Shown here piece after piece: positions 43,130-55,487 of a DNA stretch of 64,000 bases. Under the pieces are notes generated by a model. That model did no database searches. It worked only from the letters and a program-made list of their open reading frames with translations, and had not been told where the DNA came from. Position 1 is the first letter of the stretch; the number at the start of each line of letters is the position of its first letter. The stretch spans positions 27,416,001-27,480,000 of the forward strand of contig NC_090708.1 of assembly GCF_040954835.1 (NCBI RefSeq), read 5' to 3'. The DNA is from Lepisosteus oculatus (Eukaryota; Chordata; Actinopteri; Semionotiformes; Lepisosteidae). The translations under genes and the position numbers were made by a program.

Positions 43130-46100
43130 ATACAGCCCTTTGTCATAGCAATTTTAAATATCACCATTGAAGGTGGCTTCTTAAAGTGCTTTACAGAATG
43201 ACAACAACAATAAAAATTACACAAGATGTGCACAATGAGAATACACAATGAAAGGAGATAGTAGATGGGGGTATTAAATGCAGTAGGAGCAGAAGTGTAA
43301 AGAACAATCTAAGTAAAGGCTCTTCTAAAGAAGAAGGTTTTGAGTCTTGATTTGAAGGAGTTTAGAGAAGGTAACTAACTATCTGATATCCTTGGGGATA
43401 GAGTTCCAGAGCTTTGGGGTATAACAGGAGAAGGCCCATAGAGTGTGGACACGCTTGGGGGACAGATAGCAGACCAGAATTAGAAGAGCGAATGTAGCGA
43501 GGTAGAGAGTAAGATGATCGTAGCTCAGACTGGTACTGGTACAAGAAGAGCCTTGTAGGTAACATGAGGGTTTTGAAGTCAACACAGAACTTGATAGGAA
43601 GCCAGTGTAAGGATTCCAGCATAGGAGATATGTGATTACTTGCACTAGACCTGGTCAGTTTTGGACACACTGGAGTTTGTTGAATGTTGGGTTTAGAAAC
43701 CCCAGCGGGTAATGTGTTACAGTAGTCAATTTGAGAGAAGGCAAATGTGTTCATCAGCTTTTTAGCCACAGTTAGTGATAACATAGGATGTAGTCTGGTG
43801 ATATTTCAGAGGTGAATGATGTTTTTATAATATGTTTCACATGTGGTTTGAATGTCAAGACTGAATCAAATATCACTGCAAGTTTTTCAATGTAGACTGA
43901 AGTACAGTACCATCCACAGATAGGGTCACAGCATTGGCTTTACAAAGTTGATGGGGTGTGCCAATAAGCATGATTTCAGTCTTGTTGAAGGAACATTTTG
44001 AGTCATTTACGTTTTTATGTCAAAGATGTAATTAGATAGAATAGAGACAGCTACATCAGTGTCAGGTTTGGTATGGATGTAGATTTGAGTATAGACAGCA
44101 TAGAAGTGATAGTTGAGGCCATATGATCTTAAAAGCTGACCAAGTAGAAACCTGTAAATACTGAAAACTAGGGGGTGCAGTATCGATCTGAGAGGTAAAG
44201 ACTTCATCCATTTGAGAGCAGAGTCAGAAACTCCAAACACAGTCTCAAGATGAGAAAGTAAGATATCACGGTTAACAGTGTCGAAAGCAGCACTGAGGTC
44301 AAGAAGAATGAGGACAGAAAGAGAACCACAATTGTAAGTGACTTTGACCAAGTCAGTTTCTGTGCTGTGAAGTTGTCGGAAGCCAGATTAGAGGGTTTCA
44401 AAAAAGATATTTGCAATTTAACTGAACTGTTACCATGCATTCTAGACTTTTTGCAGATGGGGTGAAAATTGTTTAGATTGTCCAGAGCCATGTTTGGTTT
44501 TTGTGGTATGGGGGTAATGGCAGCAGTTGTGAGGACTAATGGAACAACACCTGTGCTCAAGGATTCATATATTATATAGAGGACACCAGGGCAGAGAGAA
44601 CTGACACAGGACTGAAATAAAGTTGTGGGAATGGGATCTAATAGTTAGGTGGTGGATTTCATATGCAAAACCAGTTTACTGATGGATGTAGAGTCAGGAA
44701 GAGAGAAGTTGAAGAGAAGGGAACCAGTAAAGTTAGGCAATAGGGAGGAGGTGTGGAAGTGATATGCCCTGTGGAGAGAATGTAATGCTGGATGTTGCTG
44801 ATCTTGAAGCTAAAGAAATCTAAAAATGTGTTGCAAAGTTGAGATAAGGCAGGCAGCCTGTTGATGGTGGAGAAAAGCTGTCTAGGGTTGTTATAGTTAT
44901 TTTCAATGATGTGAGAGAAGTAGATGGATCTAGCAGACTCTATCATATCCTCAATCTTTCCAAGCTTGATAATGTACGTTTAGGCCAGAAAGACACCAGC
45001 TACATTCAAGTTTCTGGGAGACTACCTTCATTGATTGCATATTGTTGATGTACCAGGGGCAGCGCAAGAAAAAGTGATGGTTCGAGTTTTTATAGGAGCG
45101 AAGGTGTCAGTGGTAGATAAAAGAGCACTATTAAGCAAATGTATTTTGTCCTCCTTATGATCACAGGAAGATAAACAATATAAGAAGGACAGAACAGAAT
45201 TTGTGAACCTTAGCTGATAAACTCATCGCCAGTTGCAAAAAATGAGTGTTAGGGGGAAAAGATAGAAACAGGTAACTCCAGATCAAAAAGATAGCTAAGT
45301 GGTCAGAGAAGCCTAGTTCAAGAGAAGAGAGGTGAGTAACAAAAGAGATATTATCAATGATTAAATCAAGGGTGTGTCCTTTGTTATGTGTTGGGCTAAG
45401 AACAAACAGGGTTAGATCAAAGCATCCCAACAGAGCTAGAAAATCCTTGGCTAAACTGGAAGACTTTGAGTCAATATGTATACTAAAGTCCCCAAGAATA
45501 AGGATCCTCTTAAATCTGAGATCATAAAAAATAAAGTAAATTGGCAAACTCACTTAAAAAGGCTTCATTAGGTTTGTTTGGTCTATAAACTATGGCAATT
45601 ATGGTAGAGTCGGGAACAGAGACATTTAAAACAAGACACTCAAAAAAAGAGAAAAGGGGTACAGTTACAGGACTTAAACTGTAAAGAAGATTATAGATAA
45701 TAATAATGCCTCCACCTCTGCCTGATAGACAAGGGAGGTCAAATAACCTATACCCGGGACAGGAGGGTATTTTACAGGGGACAGCAGAGTGGGTTCCAGG
45801 CATGGTAGAGGGAGTATATTTTTGAGGTTGGCACAAATGTGGGATGGTCTTGCAATCTTATGCCAAGAGGCAGGAATAGAGACTCTGCAGGTGGAGGAGG
45901 AAAGAAACAGTGTCCTGTATTGCTGTGAATATAATGCATTGGTCACGGGATTCAAATATTAAAGCAGTAATAATACGCGTTTTTTCCAGGAAATATTTCC
46001 ATTTCAGTTTCAGTAATTGCAGTAAGGATTACCTTAGAAACATGTTTGTGGAATCAGCGACGATGGGACGGAACCAGGAAAGAAATCCTGAAGCAGGGCA

Positions 46101-46300
46101 GTAGCAAGTGGTTAAAGAAAAGTCGTCAGCTGAACAATTCCAGCAGTGAGTAGTCGGCAGTAGAAGCAGTCACAGTAGTTAAAAACAAGGGAGACAGAGG
46201 AAAAAAAAGTAAAATGGAAAGAAAAAGTAAAAAATAAAAAAGTAGTTAAAAAAGAGGAGCAACAACCAGAAGAACCAGCATTCCCATTCAACCAGAACCA
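43130..46300 (-). mobile_element. L2-like LINE, nearly full length but decayed
   Basis: Minus-strand non-LTR retrotransposon with all domains in order and multiple frameshifts: 5' region with short open pieces (45674-46300); AP endonuclease traces with GGGIIIIYN, STIIAIVYRPNKP (45522-45836) and ILGDFSIHID, THNKGHTLDLI, SDHLAIF (45161-45553); a linker with ISNIQHYIL (44659-44946); RT with NLNNFHPI (44204-44560), SVLILLDLSAAFDTVNRDIL (motif A, 44240-44350), and the YADD region degraded (YAVYTQIYI, about 44090); the C-terminal region SQIDYCNTL, SPMLESLHWLPI and RSSNSGLLSVP (43362-43784). The 3' tail with GTAAAGCACTTTAAGAAGCC is at about 43170. It sits in the intron of the OR at 41716. Confidence 0.85.
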
Positions 46301-46985
46301 GAGATTATGCAAAATATAAGAAATGCAGCAAAGAGGCTCTATTTGATTAGAAAGAGCTTAAAAGAAATCCACAAACCAAGACATCGTAAAGCTGTCTTCA
46401 CCCTTAAACACACTAAGAATATATCACACATATGGGCTCTGTTGAGTCTTCTATTTCTGTGGTGAGCCGGGGTCAAAGTTCAAGTCTATCACCCAAAGAG
46501 CATTTGTCAAAGGACCTGCACGGTGGGTACCAGTATTATAGCCACTAACATACTCCGCAATCACCAATGGTGATGTTGTACCTTAAAATCTTTTCCAACT
46601 ACTTGACTGCAAACTTTTTTCTAAAACACCAGTCTCAGAAAGTTATTAAAAAACAGACTTCTGCCAAAGATATTCTTTCTGAAAGAGAAGAGATCTTATG
46701 TTTGCAACTCCACGGTTGTTTTTGTCTCATTAACAATATAAGATAGATACTATTTTTGTTAGCATCCTGAATATTGTGGTATATTCAACAAAAAACAAAT
46801 CAACTTTTGTCCTCACCTGTCTCAATTGTGGTCAGACTTTGCACAAGTTGTTATAAACAGATGTTCAGCAAACTTCTGGCAGAGATGTCCTCAGCAATGC
46901 TAAGCATAGCTCTCGCTAACTTTCTCTATCTGCACTGCGACACTCCCAGGATAGAACAAGCAACCGACATGTCATACTAGAGACC
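46301..46985. other. No gene recognised
   Basis: Intronic DNA of the minus-strand OR. Frames are short and without motifs. Confidence 0.45.
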
Positions 46986-47500
46986 AACCCAGGCCAGCTC
47001 CATCTTTCCAGTGGGAATTTTAAACTCAACAAGGAACATTTGGCCAAAGGATAAAAAAAAAATCAAAGACAGTGAATAATCCTTTGAGAACAGTAAAGTC
47101 AATCATAAAGTGAGGTGGAAACTGTATTGTGCCATCCAGAATGTTTTAGGTCATGTTCTCCCAAAATCTGAGCAGCCATGGGGAATATGTGAACAAAGCC
47201 AGTTAGCAATGCCAGTGTGAGGCTAACTGAGACTTTAAAAGAGTAACAGCTGTTATTGCTGCCGAGGTCATTCTTCCAAGTACAGATTCAGGGGGTAGAA
47301 TATGTATGTTTTCAACATATATAATAGTGTTGATTTTTCTTTTCTTTTTTTTTACATTTAAATTTATTTCACCTGTAAAAGTGTTCAGTAAGAGCATTCA
47401 AATTCAAATATTCACATTAAGAAAAGCTATACTTTATATATAAATCAACAAATTGGGACATCATTGGAAAGGGATGGATACTCTTGCCAAGTTTTGTACT
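46986..47500 (+). mobile_element. Fossil Tc1-like fragment, truncated relative of 25.6-26.7 kb
   Basis: CAATCATAAAGTGAGGTGG (47101) matches CAATCATAAAGTGAAGTGG (25874); the right part with CACCTGTAAAAGTGTTCAGT and GGGACATCATTGGAAAGGGATG is the Tc1-type end. The transposase core is missing. Confidence 0.55.
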
Positions 47501-48840
47501 ATATGTATTGTTAGAAAAAAAACACCTTGGCCAACGTGATTCTTTAAGCCTTCAAAACAATAACATTTATATGTATAGTACATGGTAAATGCTACTAAAG
47601 TATTTTCTACTTCAGGCTTTTCTCCAATACAGCTTGATACTAAGAAAAGTAACTATGGGTCAGGTTGATTATACATAGGTTAATTCCACATATTACCATT
47701 GTTAGTTTGTGATCTATCTGTTACTTTAGAGGCTTAATGAATGAAAAACCCTCACGTTTTCTTGTTTCTTCTCTTCTACTAGTCATAAGTGGCCTTAAAA
47801 TCAAAAGTGTCAATGATAAGAGTGTATTGATATGCAATGTGTATGATCACAAATTTTCACAAAAAGTCCAGAAACGTTACTTACAGGAGCACACTACAGA
47901 CCTCCTACTTCTGAGTAACAAAATGTGTTGTTTTCAGCAGGAACATATTGGTACTGTACTTTTTCGTGTATTTCCAAAAAAATACAAATCTGGTTTGTGT
48001 GCAAACTCCTATTTCAAACAAAGGAGGTTCCACAGCACAATCATATTAATTTTTCCTCACATATACTGGAACTTTCTTGTTGAGAGGACAGAAACTGAAA
48101 CCAAAAAAGTGAAGATGGTCAATTACTACTTTTTAAGACTGAGAAGTTTCATTTGATTATTTTAAATTTAATATTTTGATAAAACATGGCATCCATCGCC
48201 CAAGAAGATGTCTAACCTCTGCTACATCATAAGACCAGAACACTGTATGTACAAAGTCTCTAACACAATTGTAACTCACATTGCTCTTGAAATACATATT
48301 AAATTTATATTTATATTCAGAGTATGCTGATATACTGTATGTTCAAACACAATGAGAAAATAAAGATGAAATCAACAGCATCTGCAATTACAAACAATGT
48401 AGTTTAAATATTTTAGATGTCCTAGGAGAAGCAGAAAAATTAGTTACAGACTGGCAAAGCTTGGAATATATATATATATTTCAGTGAATGGTATGTTTAA
48501 AAATACATATACTTTAAAAGTATATTTAGAAGAGAGCAGATAGATATTGTCAGAATAATGAAAATTACTATATACATACAAAACTTACAATACTTACTGT
48601 ACTTACAACAACATTTTTATAGTACTATAAGATAATTTTACCTAACATAAAAAATGTAAGAAGATATATTGTAAGAAGATATATGCATAACATATGTACA
48701 GTATATGGAGAATGTGTGAATATACATATACATGAATACTGTATGTGAATATACATATACTGTACATAGAAGATAAAATTGTAAGAAGATATATACATAG
48801 CATGAAGATTCAGATAGATTTTTCTGTATTGTTTACATAC
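47501..48840 (-). other. 5' part of the intron of the minus-strand OR
   Basis: Duplicated at 26.8-28.2 kb. Contains a local tandem repetition near 48650-48810 (GTAAGAAGATATAT three times, ATACATATAC several times). The 139-codon frame at 47737-48156 has no recognisable domain. Confidence 0.5.
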
Positions 48841-49020
48841 CTGGAGTCTATTCTGTGTGCTCTTCCAGCACAGAACACACCTACTGGACAAGAAACTATT
48901 CCTTTCAGCTCAGCAGCTTTTATGCAGAGCAGCTTTTATTCACTGTGACTCTAGAGGCTGATGTGTGCAGAGCTATAACTGTAGCTCTTATTATTCCAGA
49001 AATTAAGAACTAGATGGATC
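48841..49020 (-). promoter_or_regulatory. OR promoter and exon 1, module P4
   Basis: On the minus strand: GGAATAATAAGAGCTACAG (48998-48980; one A replaces a T in the usual ATTAATAAG), CTCTAGAGTCACAGTG, then two TATA-like units in tandem, GAATAAAAGC and CATAAAAGC, 16 bases apart (48945-48916), then exon 1 with TTTCTTGTCCAG and TGTTCTGTGCTGGAAGAGCA, ending CTCCAG at 48841 and donor GTATGT (48840-48835). Serves the intact OR at 41716-42654 across a 6.2-kb intron that now contains an L2 element and a Tc1 fossil. Confidence 0.72.
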
Positions 49021-49789
49021 TTGTCTAAAAGGCAAATGGAAAAAAAAAACAGAAAAATGTTAACAACTATTTTTTTAATGATACACAAGTTCCTTAAGAA
49101 TGCAATTCAATTCATGTTATATGAATGAGCTGGGGGAAAGAAATTACAAATGGAATTACTTTGGGGAAACATAGTTGCATGTTTGCTTAAACTGTACAGG
49201 TTTGAAGGAAGCAGATGATCTTGGATGGATGAGCTTTCTGCATAGCAATAAAAAGGAGTTTGTCCCATAGTGTCACTAAGTCAGCCAAACTGACAAAACA
49301 GACTGAGAGATGAATAGTACTGGAGCTAAGTTTTCAATCAAAGTTCACATTAGGATCTGAATTCCTCTACAAATGGCACAAAAATATGAATGGTGAATTC
49401 TAATGATATCCATACATATAAATGTTATTGTTTTGAAAAGTCAGAGAAGAAGGATCCACATTTTCACCCCATATCTCATTGAATAAAGTCTCAATAAATG
49501 AAGGCGAGAGACTAACCTGATACTAGGCCTAATATCCTATATTGGGATTTATACAAAGCAGGAGCAGAAAATTGTTTTAAACCAGTGTTAACAAAAATGG
49601 GAAGAGATTTACACAAAAATATATGGGGCTGTGATCTCTGCCAAGAGTGCTTTTGTTTTTCTAATTCCAAGAATTAGCTGAATAATGAGACTCATGTAGA
49701 CTGTTTTTTTTAAGTGAGTACACATTTCAAACCTATTTATTTATTACATGTTAGCAAACATTCAGATAAACAGAATTCTGTCTGTTTTA
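49021..49789. other. Intergenic stretch between divergent modules P4 and P5
   Basis: About 0.8 kb, AT-rich, no coding potential. Potential shared regulatory space for the two head-to-head OR promoters. Confidence 0.5.
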
Positions 49790-49980
49790 TCCTGTGTTCA
49801 CTTTTTGTTTCTCTGGATTAATAAGAGCTACAGCTACAGCTCTGCATTCAGTGACCTCTGGGTTCACTGTCAAGAGCTGTCCATAAAAGCAGCTGATATG
49901 AAGTTTCTTTATATGAAGGGTTTCTTGATCAGCGGTATGTCCTGTGCTTGAGAAGTATAGTGAAACAACTTAGGCTCCAG
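49790..49980 (+). promoter_or_regulatory. OR promoter and exon 1, module P5 (donor altered)
   Basis: CACTTTTTGTTTCTCTGG, ATTAATAAGAGCTACAGC (49818-49835), CTCTGGGTTCACTG (49856-49869) and CATAAAAG (49882-49889), then exon 1 ending GGCTCCAG at 49980. Where the other modules have GTAxxT, this one reads TTATCT, so the canonical donor is lost (a shift to CCA|GTTATC would be weaker). There is no plus-strand OR exon between here and the window end; the element is an orphan here. Confidence 0.68.
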
Positions 49981-51206
49981 TTATCTAAAGAGATTCATAA
50001 TTAGGACTCAGTTCACGATCATTAGAAATCCCAGTAATGATAAGTGGAGTGCCTTTTCTTTTTAATTTTTACTGAGTTGTGCATGATTATACTGTATATC
50101 TATTGTTTCTGTTTATACACAATCAATGAATATTAAAATATTATTTTCTTGAAATCATAAAAGCATACACAATTCTCTTACTCTCTACATGTACATATAC
50201 TGCCTTATAAAACTAAGGCATTTTTTAATGATCTTTTTCAGATTTTTCTATGTTTCCATTTTTGATGCAGAAACAGAATTCTGCAATAAGTATATTGTGT
50301 AAATTGAAGCTTTTTTTGATCAAGTTATGAAGTATGTGAATTAATGTGAATTAAAGATTACAAAGAGACAAGCTTTGCTTCTTCTCACACAAACTAAGCT
50401 GTATTAATCACTGTCAAAGTCATCAGAATCTGTAAGTAAATTGCTGATGCTCAAATATCATAACTTTGCGTTATCTAAGATGCCTAGGACTTTTGCACAG
50501 TATGGTGTGCATACTTACAGCTTTGGGTAGAAAAATCATAATTTATAATTTCTTTATTTTGACGTTTATATATTGTGATAGCCTACATCACATTTGTTGT
50601 CACCTTGTTTTGTTTGAATAGTTCTGAAAACATATAACTCACTTTATTACACACGTTTTGAATGAAAAAAAAAAAGATTTTAGGCTAACATTAAAAAGCT
50701 CTTAAATTAATTAATTAATATTAATTAAAGCTCATGCTTTTTTTTTTTCTGGTGTTCCAGTGCTCCAGGCTTAGCAACAAAAGAACCTGTCAGAGAACCT
50801 CCACCAGAGTGGAGAGGAACAGAGGAACAATGGAAGCACACAGTACACCAGAATCAGCTGAGTATAGATCACATCACACTGTGGGGAATAAACAGGTAGT
50901 ATATCAAATAGTGAACCAGGGACAGTAATGTAAGCAGAAGGATTTTGAAATCAATTTTACACCTGGCAGAAAGCCACTTCAAGGACTCCTGAAGAGCTTT
51001 GTGACAGCATGTTTGATAATATGTCAGACAGGACTCTCTCTGTTTAATTCTGAACTCAATGCTAACACAGTACTAACATGTGAAGTGTATGTCAGGGGTG
51101 TAAGTGATGAAAAAGTTAAATCAGGCGAAGAATAGGGACCACTGGGCTTGTCGGGAATTGAGTCGCCGTGCCGACTGGAGGTAGGCCAGGTTCTGTTGAT
51201 CGGTGA
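49981..51206. other. No gene recognised
   Basis: The start resembles the intron start of the other OR units only weakly. The frames present are short. 50734-50928 is an unremarkable frame in T-rich context. Confidence 0.45.
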
Positions 51207-53951
51207 TGTACGGGTTTTGTGCATTTACTGGGACAATTATTAATTGTAGCAGTAAGTCACAAAATGATTATTTGATGGCTATTAGAAAACCGACCTTGCG
51301 GAAGAATTCAGGAACGCAACACACACACGGATACTTATACACAACAATACATTTATTAATACATAAAATGTGCATATAAACATAACAGATCTTAAGAGTG
51401 AGAGTTAGCAGAATACAAAAGGTATATATTCAATCATGAGTTACAAACCAAGAGGGACATACATTCAGTATACCATTCATTTATACCGTTTCGTAAATGA
51501 ACTTTGGTTACAACTTCTACACTAAATATTCAAAGGCAAGTACATCACTCGTAGGAATTAAATTGATATCAACTGGGGTTGAGGTAACAATTGAATTCTC
51601 GAGCTGTAATCCAAAATGTTGACTACTTATCCAATTTGTGTGGATTGAGATCTCCCGCGGACACAAGGGAACAGCGGCAGGATGTTGCTGCGTCCAATCG
51701 ACGTCCTCTGGCCCAGTGCCAGGCAGTCCTGGTGAGGCTGGAGGTGTGGGAGAAGGAGGAAGAGATGTCTGCTGCGGCGCGATGGCAGTGACTCTCTGAA
51801 GACCGGCTAGTTAGTGCTTGTTTAACTAGTTGAGATTGTGCACATGGGAAGTTACTGTGGTCTAAGCAAGTCATACTCTTTAGACAGGAAGAAGACCGGT
51901 TCATTCCTGATGTAGCTCTAGTCCTGAATCCTTTCAGCTTTCAGCTGTCCACAGTTCTGACTGTAGTTCACTCATTGATCAGGCGAGCATTCGCGGTGGG
52001 GTACTGGCGGTTCACGAGGCTTGCTGCTGGGCTAACCTCATGTGGATCCTTTGGTTACGCGCAGGTGACCTCCATTCTCGACAAAGTAAAAGCCCTGGCA
52101 CTCGGACACACTGGCCGTTATGTACTGGACCACCTGCAGTTCGCCTACCGGTCACACTTGGGAGTGGAGGATGCAGTCATCTATTTGCTACACAGAGCTA
52201 ACTCTCACCTGGAGAAGATGGGGAGCATTGTGAGAGTTATGTTCTTTGACTTCTCCAGTGTCTTTAACACCATCCATCCACCTTTACTGAGAGATAAGCT
52301 AAGGGCGGCGCAGGTGGACACTGCCCTTGTTTCCTGGATTATAGACTATCTGACCTGCAGGCCACAGTATGTATGGCTACAGAGCTGTGTGTCTGAACAG
52401 GTTGTTAGCAGTACTGGGGCTCCACAGGGCACTGTCCTTGCTCCATTCCTGTTCACCTTTTACACCTCTGACTTCAGGTACAACTCTGAGACATGTCATC
52501 TGAAGAAGTTTTTGGATGACTGCAATTGTGGGGTGTATTAGAGAGGGGAGGGAAGAGGAATATAGGAGCTTGATTACCAACTTTGTGGAGTGGTGTCATC
52601 TTAACCATCTCCAGCTTAACACCAGCAAGACCAAAGAAATGATCTTGGACTTCCTGCTGAAGCCTGTTTCCATCCAGGGTGAGGACATAGAAGGGGTACA
52701 GTCCTACAAGTACTTAGGGGTACACCTGGATGATAAGCTGGAGTGGTCTGGTAACACTGTCTGGTAACACTTTCTGTACAAGAAAGGTCATAGCCGACTC
52801 TATTTCCTTAGGAGGCTCAGGTCCTTTGGTGTGTGTGGAACACTTCTACACACTTTTTATGAATCAGTGGTGGCGACAGCCATCTTCTACGCTGTTGTGT
52901 GCTGGGGCAGCAGCATCATGACAAAAGATGCAAATAGGCTCAATAAACTTATCAAAAAGGCTGTCTCTGTGTTGGGGATGAGCCTTGACCCCCTGGAGGT
53001 GGTGGCTGAGAGGAGAATGCTGACCAAGCTCACAGCCATCATGAACAACGCCTCTCATCCGCTTCATGGGACTGTTACTGGGCAGCGGAGTTTTTAGCAA
53101 CAGACTGCTCCAGCTACGGTGTTCAAGGGAATGTTTCCGCAGGTCTTTCCTCCCGGCGGCTGTCAGGGTGTATAACGCTGCCCTAGGCTAGGACTGTTAG
53201 GACTTCATTTGCTTGTCTATGGACAGCATGTTTGCTCCATTGTACCTTTTGGACAATCAGTCTGTTTAAACCTATGTACATTTTGCACATATTTTACTGT
53301 TTCTACAGTGACTATGATCATCACATTTTGCACACACCTATGTATTTATTTCTTTTATATTTATTTTGTTGTCTTTTGTTTTTATAACTATTCTAATGTC
53401 TGTTTTTGCTTGTCTTGGGCTGGACAGCTGTAACACATCAATTTCCCAACGGGATTAATAAAGTCTTATCTATCTATCTTATGTGATTGTCCTAAATGAT
53501 TCTGAGAATGTCCTGGAGGAGCACCTTCTGGGCCCTGTGCTGCCTGTTTTATCTGAAAGAACTACGGTCGTTCATTGGTTGAATGTTCCGCAGGCATTCG
53601 AGACCCACGTAGGGTTACCATCCCTACCAGTTCCTGATTGGCTGATCGAGGCGGAGGATGAGTAACCATGCTCTCTGACATTAAGGTTGTAAACAACCTG
53701 GGATGAGACTCTCCTAAGGAATCCCCCAGACAGTAAGGCGCCAGAGATTACCATTTATTAGGGTGGCTGGAGAATCTCAGCCTTGGGAGTTGTTCCTTAT
53801 CAGGAAACTCTACCACATAGAAAAACACCTTTAAATGTGAACCAAATGGAATTGCCTCTCTGTATCCAGAACCACTGAGATGAGGGAGAGAGAGACTGGC
53901 AAGGGAGCAGCAAACTTAATTCCTGTATTATTAATAAGCCTTGCTGCTACA
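51207..53951 (-). mobile_element. Solo LTR (TGTAG...CTACA family) split by a LINE
   Basis: Ends TGTACGGGTTTTGTG and GCCTTGCTGCTACA, with the 4-bp duplication GTGA on each side (51203-51206 and 53952-53955). LTR sequence occupies 51207-52035 and 53482-53951; the piece between is a LINE. A 4-bp duplication fits retrovirus-like integration. Confidence 0.8.
52036..53480 (+). mobile_element. Rex1/CR1-like LINE, 5'-truncated, nested in the LTR
   Basis: RT region to 3' end: HLQFAYRSHLGVEDAV and FFDFSSVFNTIHPPLL (motif A), SSTGAPQGTVLAPFLFTFYTSD (motif B) in 51975-52541; then frameshifts; TAIVGCI (after motif C), WCHLNHLQLNTSKTKE (motif D), YKYLGVHLDDKLEW (motif E) in 52516-52767; AVVCWGSSI and LDPLEVVAERRM in 52831-53097. 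The motif C region reads FLDDC across the frameshift. The 3' end is AATAAAGTCTTATC with TATC repeats (53455-53480). Same family as 38900-40110. Confidence 0.8.
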
Positions 53952-54049
53952 GTGAGGACGGTGAAGGGATGCAGGTCCCCCTCCAGCCAGTGTCTCCACT
54001 CTTCAAGAGCGAGTTTAATGGAGAGTAGTTCATGTCATAATTCATGTCA

Positions 54050-54416
54050 GCGGGAGACATTTGGAAACAAATGCGTGATTGCGAAATGCTGTGGTGTTAC
54101 TTTTACAAAGACGGTCAATGAAAAAAAGAATGTGAACCATGGCAATACTCTGAGTTTACAGCTTGTCCAAGATCATTCATTATAAATACTATTAGTTATA
54201 TCTTCAGTAAAGACTTTGATGGCGACAGCTCAAACATGAGAGGTTGAGCTTTATTAGCTCCACCTTGCAGAAATTCCGGATACTATTATTTTACTTGCGG
54301 TATCATGCGGTATTATACGAGAATATACGGTAACTTGCTTTACACCGCGAGAAGCGCACAGCAAAATAATGCGGTATCGCCCGCTTGTTTTGAATCGCTG
54401 CATCTGTATATCTAAT
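54050..54416 (+). mobile_element. Right end of a CAGATGCAG-family element
   Basis: Matches 10910-11271 (GAAATGCTGTGGTGTTACTT, TTTGATGGCGACAGCTCAAA, GAGGTTGAGCTTTATTAGCT) and ends TTTTGAATCGCTGCATCTG before TA. The left end is not seen, so it is truncated or begins within 53956-54050. Confidence 0.6.
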
Positions 54417-54429
54417 GAACATGCTTTAA

Positions 54430-54600
54430 TAATATGCAGAAGAAATAAGGATATTATGTGGGTGTGTGCGTGTCTGTGTGTGCCTTGTGATGGACTGGCA
54501 TCACATCCAGGGTATATCCTGCTTTACGCCTGTTGCAGATGTCTCCCCCAATCCTTGAATTGGATGAAGTGGTTAAGAAATGGATAGATGGATGGAATAA
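54430..54600 (+). repeat. 3' half of the common fish interspersed repeat
   Basis: TGTGATGGACTGGCATC, CCAGGGTATATCCTGC and a GGATAGATGGATGG tail match the repeat at 13946-14275. Confidence 0.65.
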
Positions 54601-54877
54601 GGGTATTAATCACACTACATGCAGATGAAATGCATTGGTCAATCCTTCTTCACCAATTATTCAATAACTATTTTAAAAGTGTTTTCAGTCTGCATAGTAT
54701 CAATTATTTTACAGGCTAGTGTTGCTGTCAGATTACTGCAAAGTTTCAAGAATTAGTCTTGCTGATGGCACAGTATGAAAACATTATAGTATCGACAAGA
54801 GATGTTCAGCTATATTTTAATATCACAAGTTAGCTGTGACTGGCCATGCACTGAATGACTTGACTGCACACCTTTAA

Positions 54878-55487
54878 AGGGGAACTGCAGTCTCATTTTC
54901 TCAGACTGGTCATAAAATCTCAGTAACAAATTAAACAATTAAATTTAAAGTAGAGAAAAAATACAAATATCCAATTAAACACAAAATTTTAAAGTGTTGT
55001 AAGACTCCACATTGTCAAGGGCAAGAGTTTGAGTTTGTTTGTATTGTGACGTGAAGCAGTGCTTTTTTCTCACTAGTCACTGAGAACTAATGTAATGTGA
55101 TATATGAGCAAATATGTACAAGGTTGTGCAGCACACATTTCACTGCAGAATTGTTCAAGAATGATCTGCATACAGAGTTAACAAGTAAGTAGTATTTGTC
55201 AGCAAAACATTCTTGAAGTCGAGAGCAATATTTCTACTGAATTGAAAGAGATGTATTCACAAGCCTGCTTGTATACAATGTAAGAAAGCTGCTTCATGTC
55301 TCTTGAAGTTTTGTTGCTGTGTTCTGAGTCACAAAATACTGCACTGCGCATACCTGGACATTTTGTCTATTTTGTGATGTAAATTTGAGGTTTTACAAGT
55401 GACTGTATTCCTTTTACTTTTATTGTGGTTTGAAATGTTGATTGTTTTCTAACTCTGAAATTTAAAAAATAGCATTGCAGTTCTCCT
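54878..55487. mobile_element. MITE-like element with TTAA flanks
   Basis: Inverted ends AGGGGAACTGCAGT and (reverse complement) AGGAGAACTGCAATG lie 610 bases apart, each next to TTAA (54874-54877 and 55488-55491). TTAA duplication is the mark of the piggyBac superfamily. The interior is AT-rich and non-coding. Confidence 0.6.

Noticed and set aside
47737-48156. 139-codon plus-strand frame
   Set aside because: Lies in a duplicated OR intron and is not kept open in the sister segment at 27 kb; no known domain.
48640-48810. Repeated GTAAGAAGATATAT units as an array of splice donors or binding sites
   Set aside because: A local AT-rich tandem duplication in an intron; nothing points to function.
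50734-50928. 64-codon frame as the missing receptor exon of module P5
   Set aside because: Contains no OR motif in any frame.
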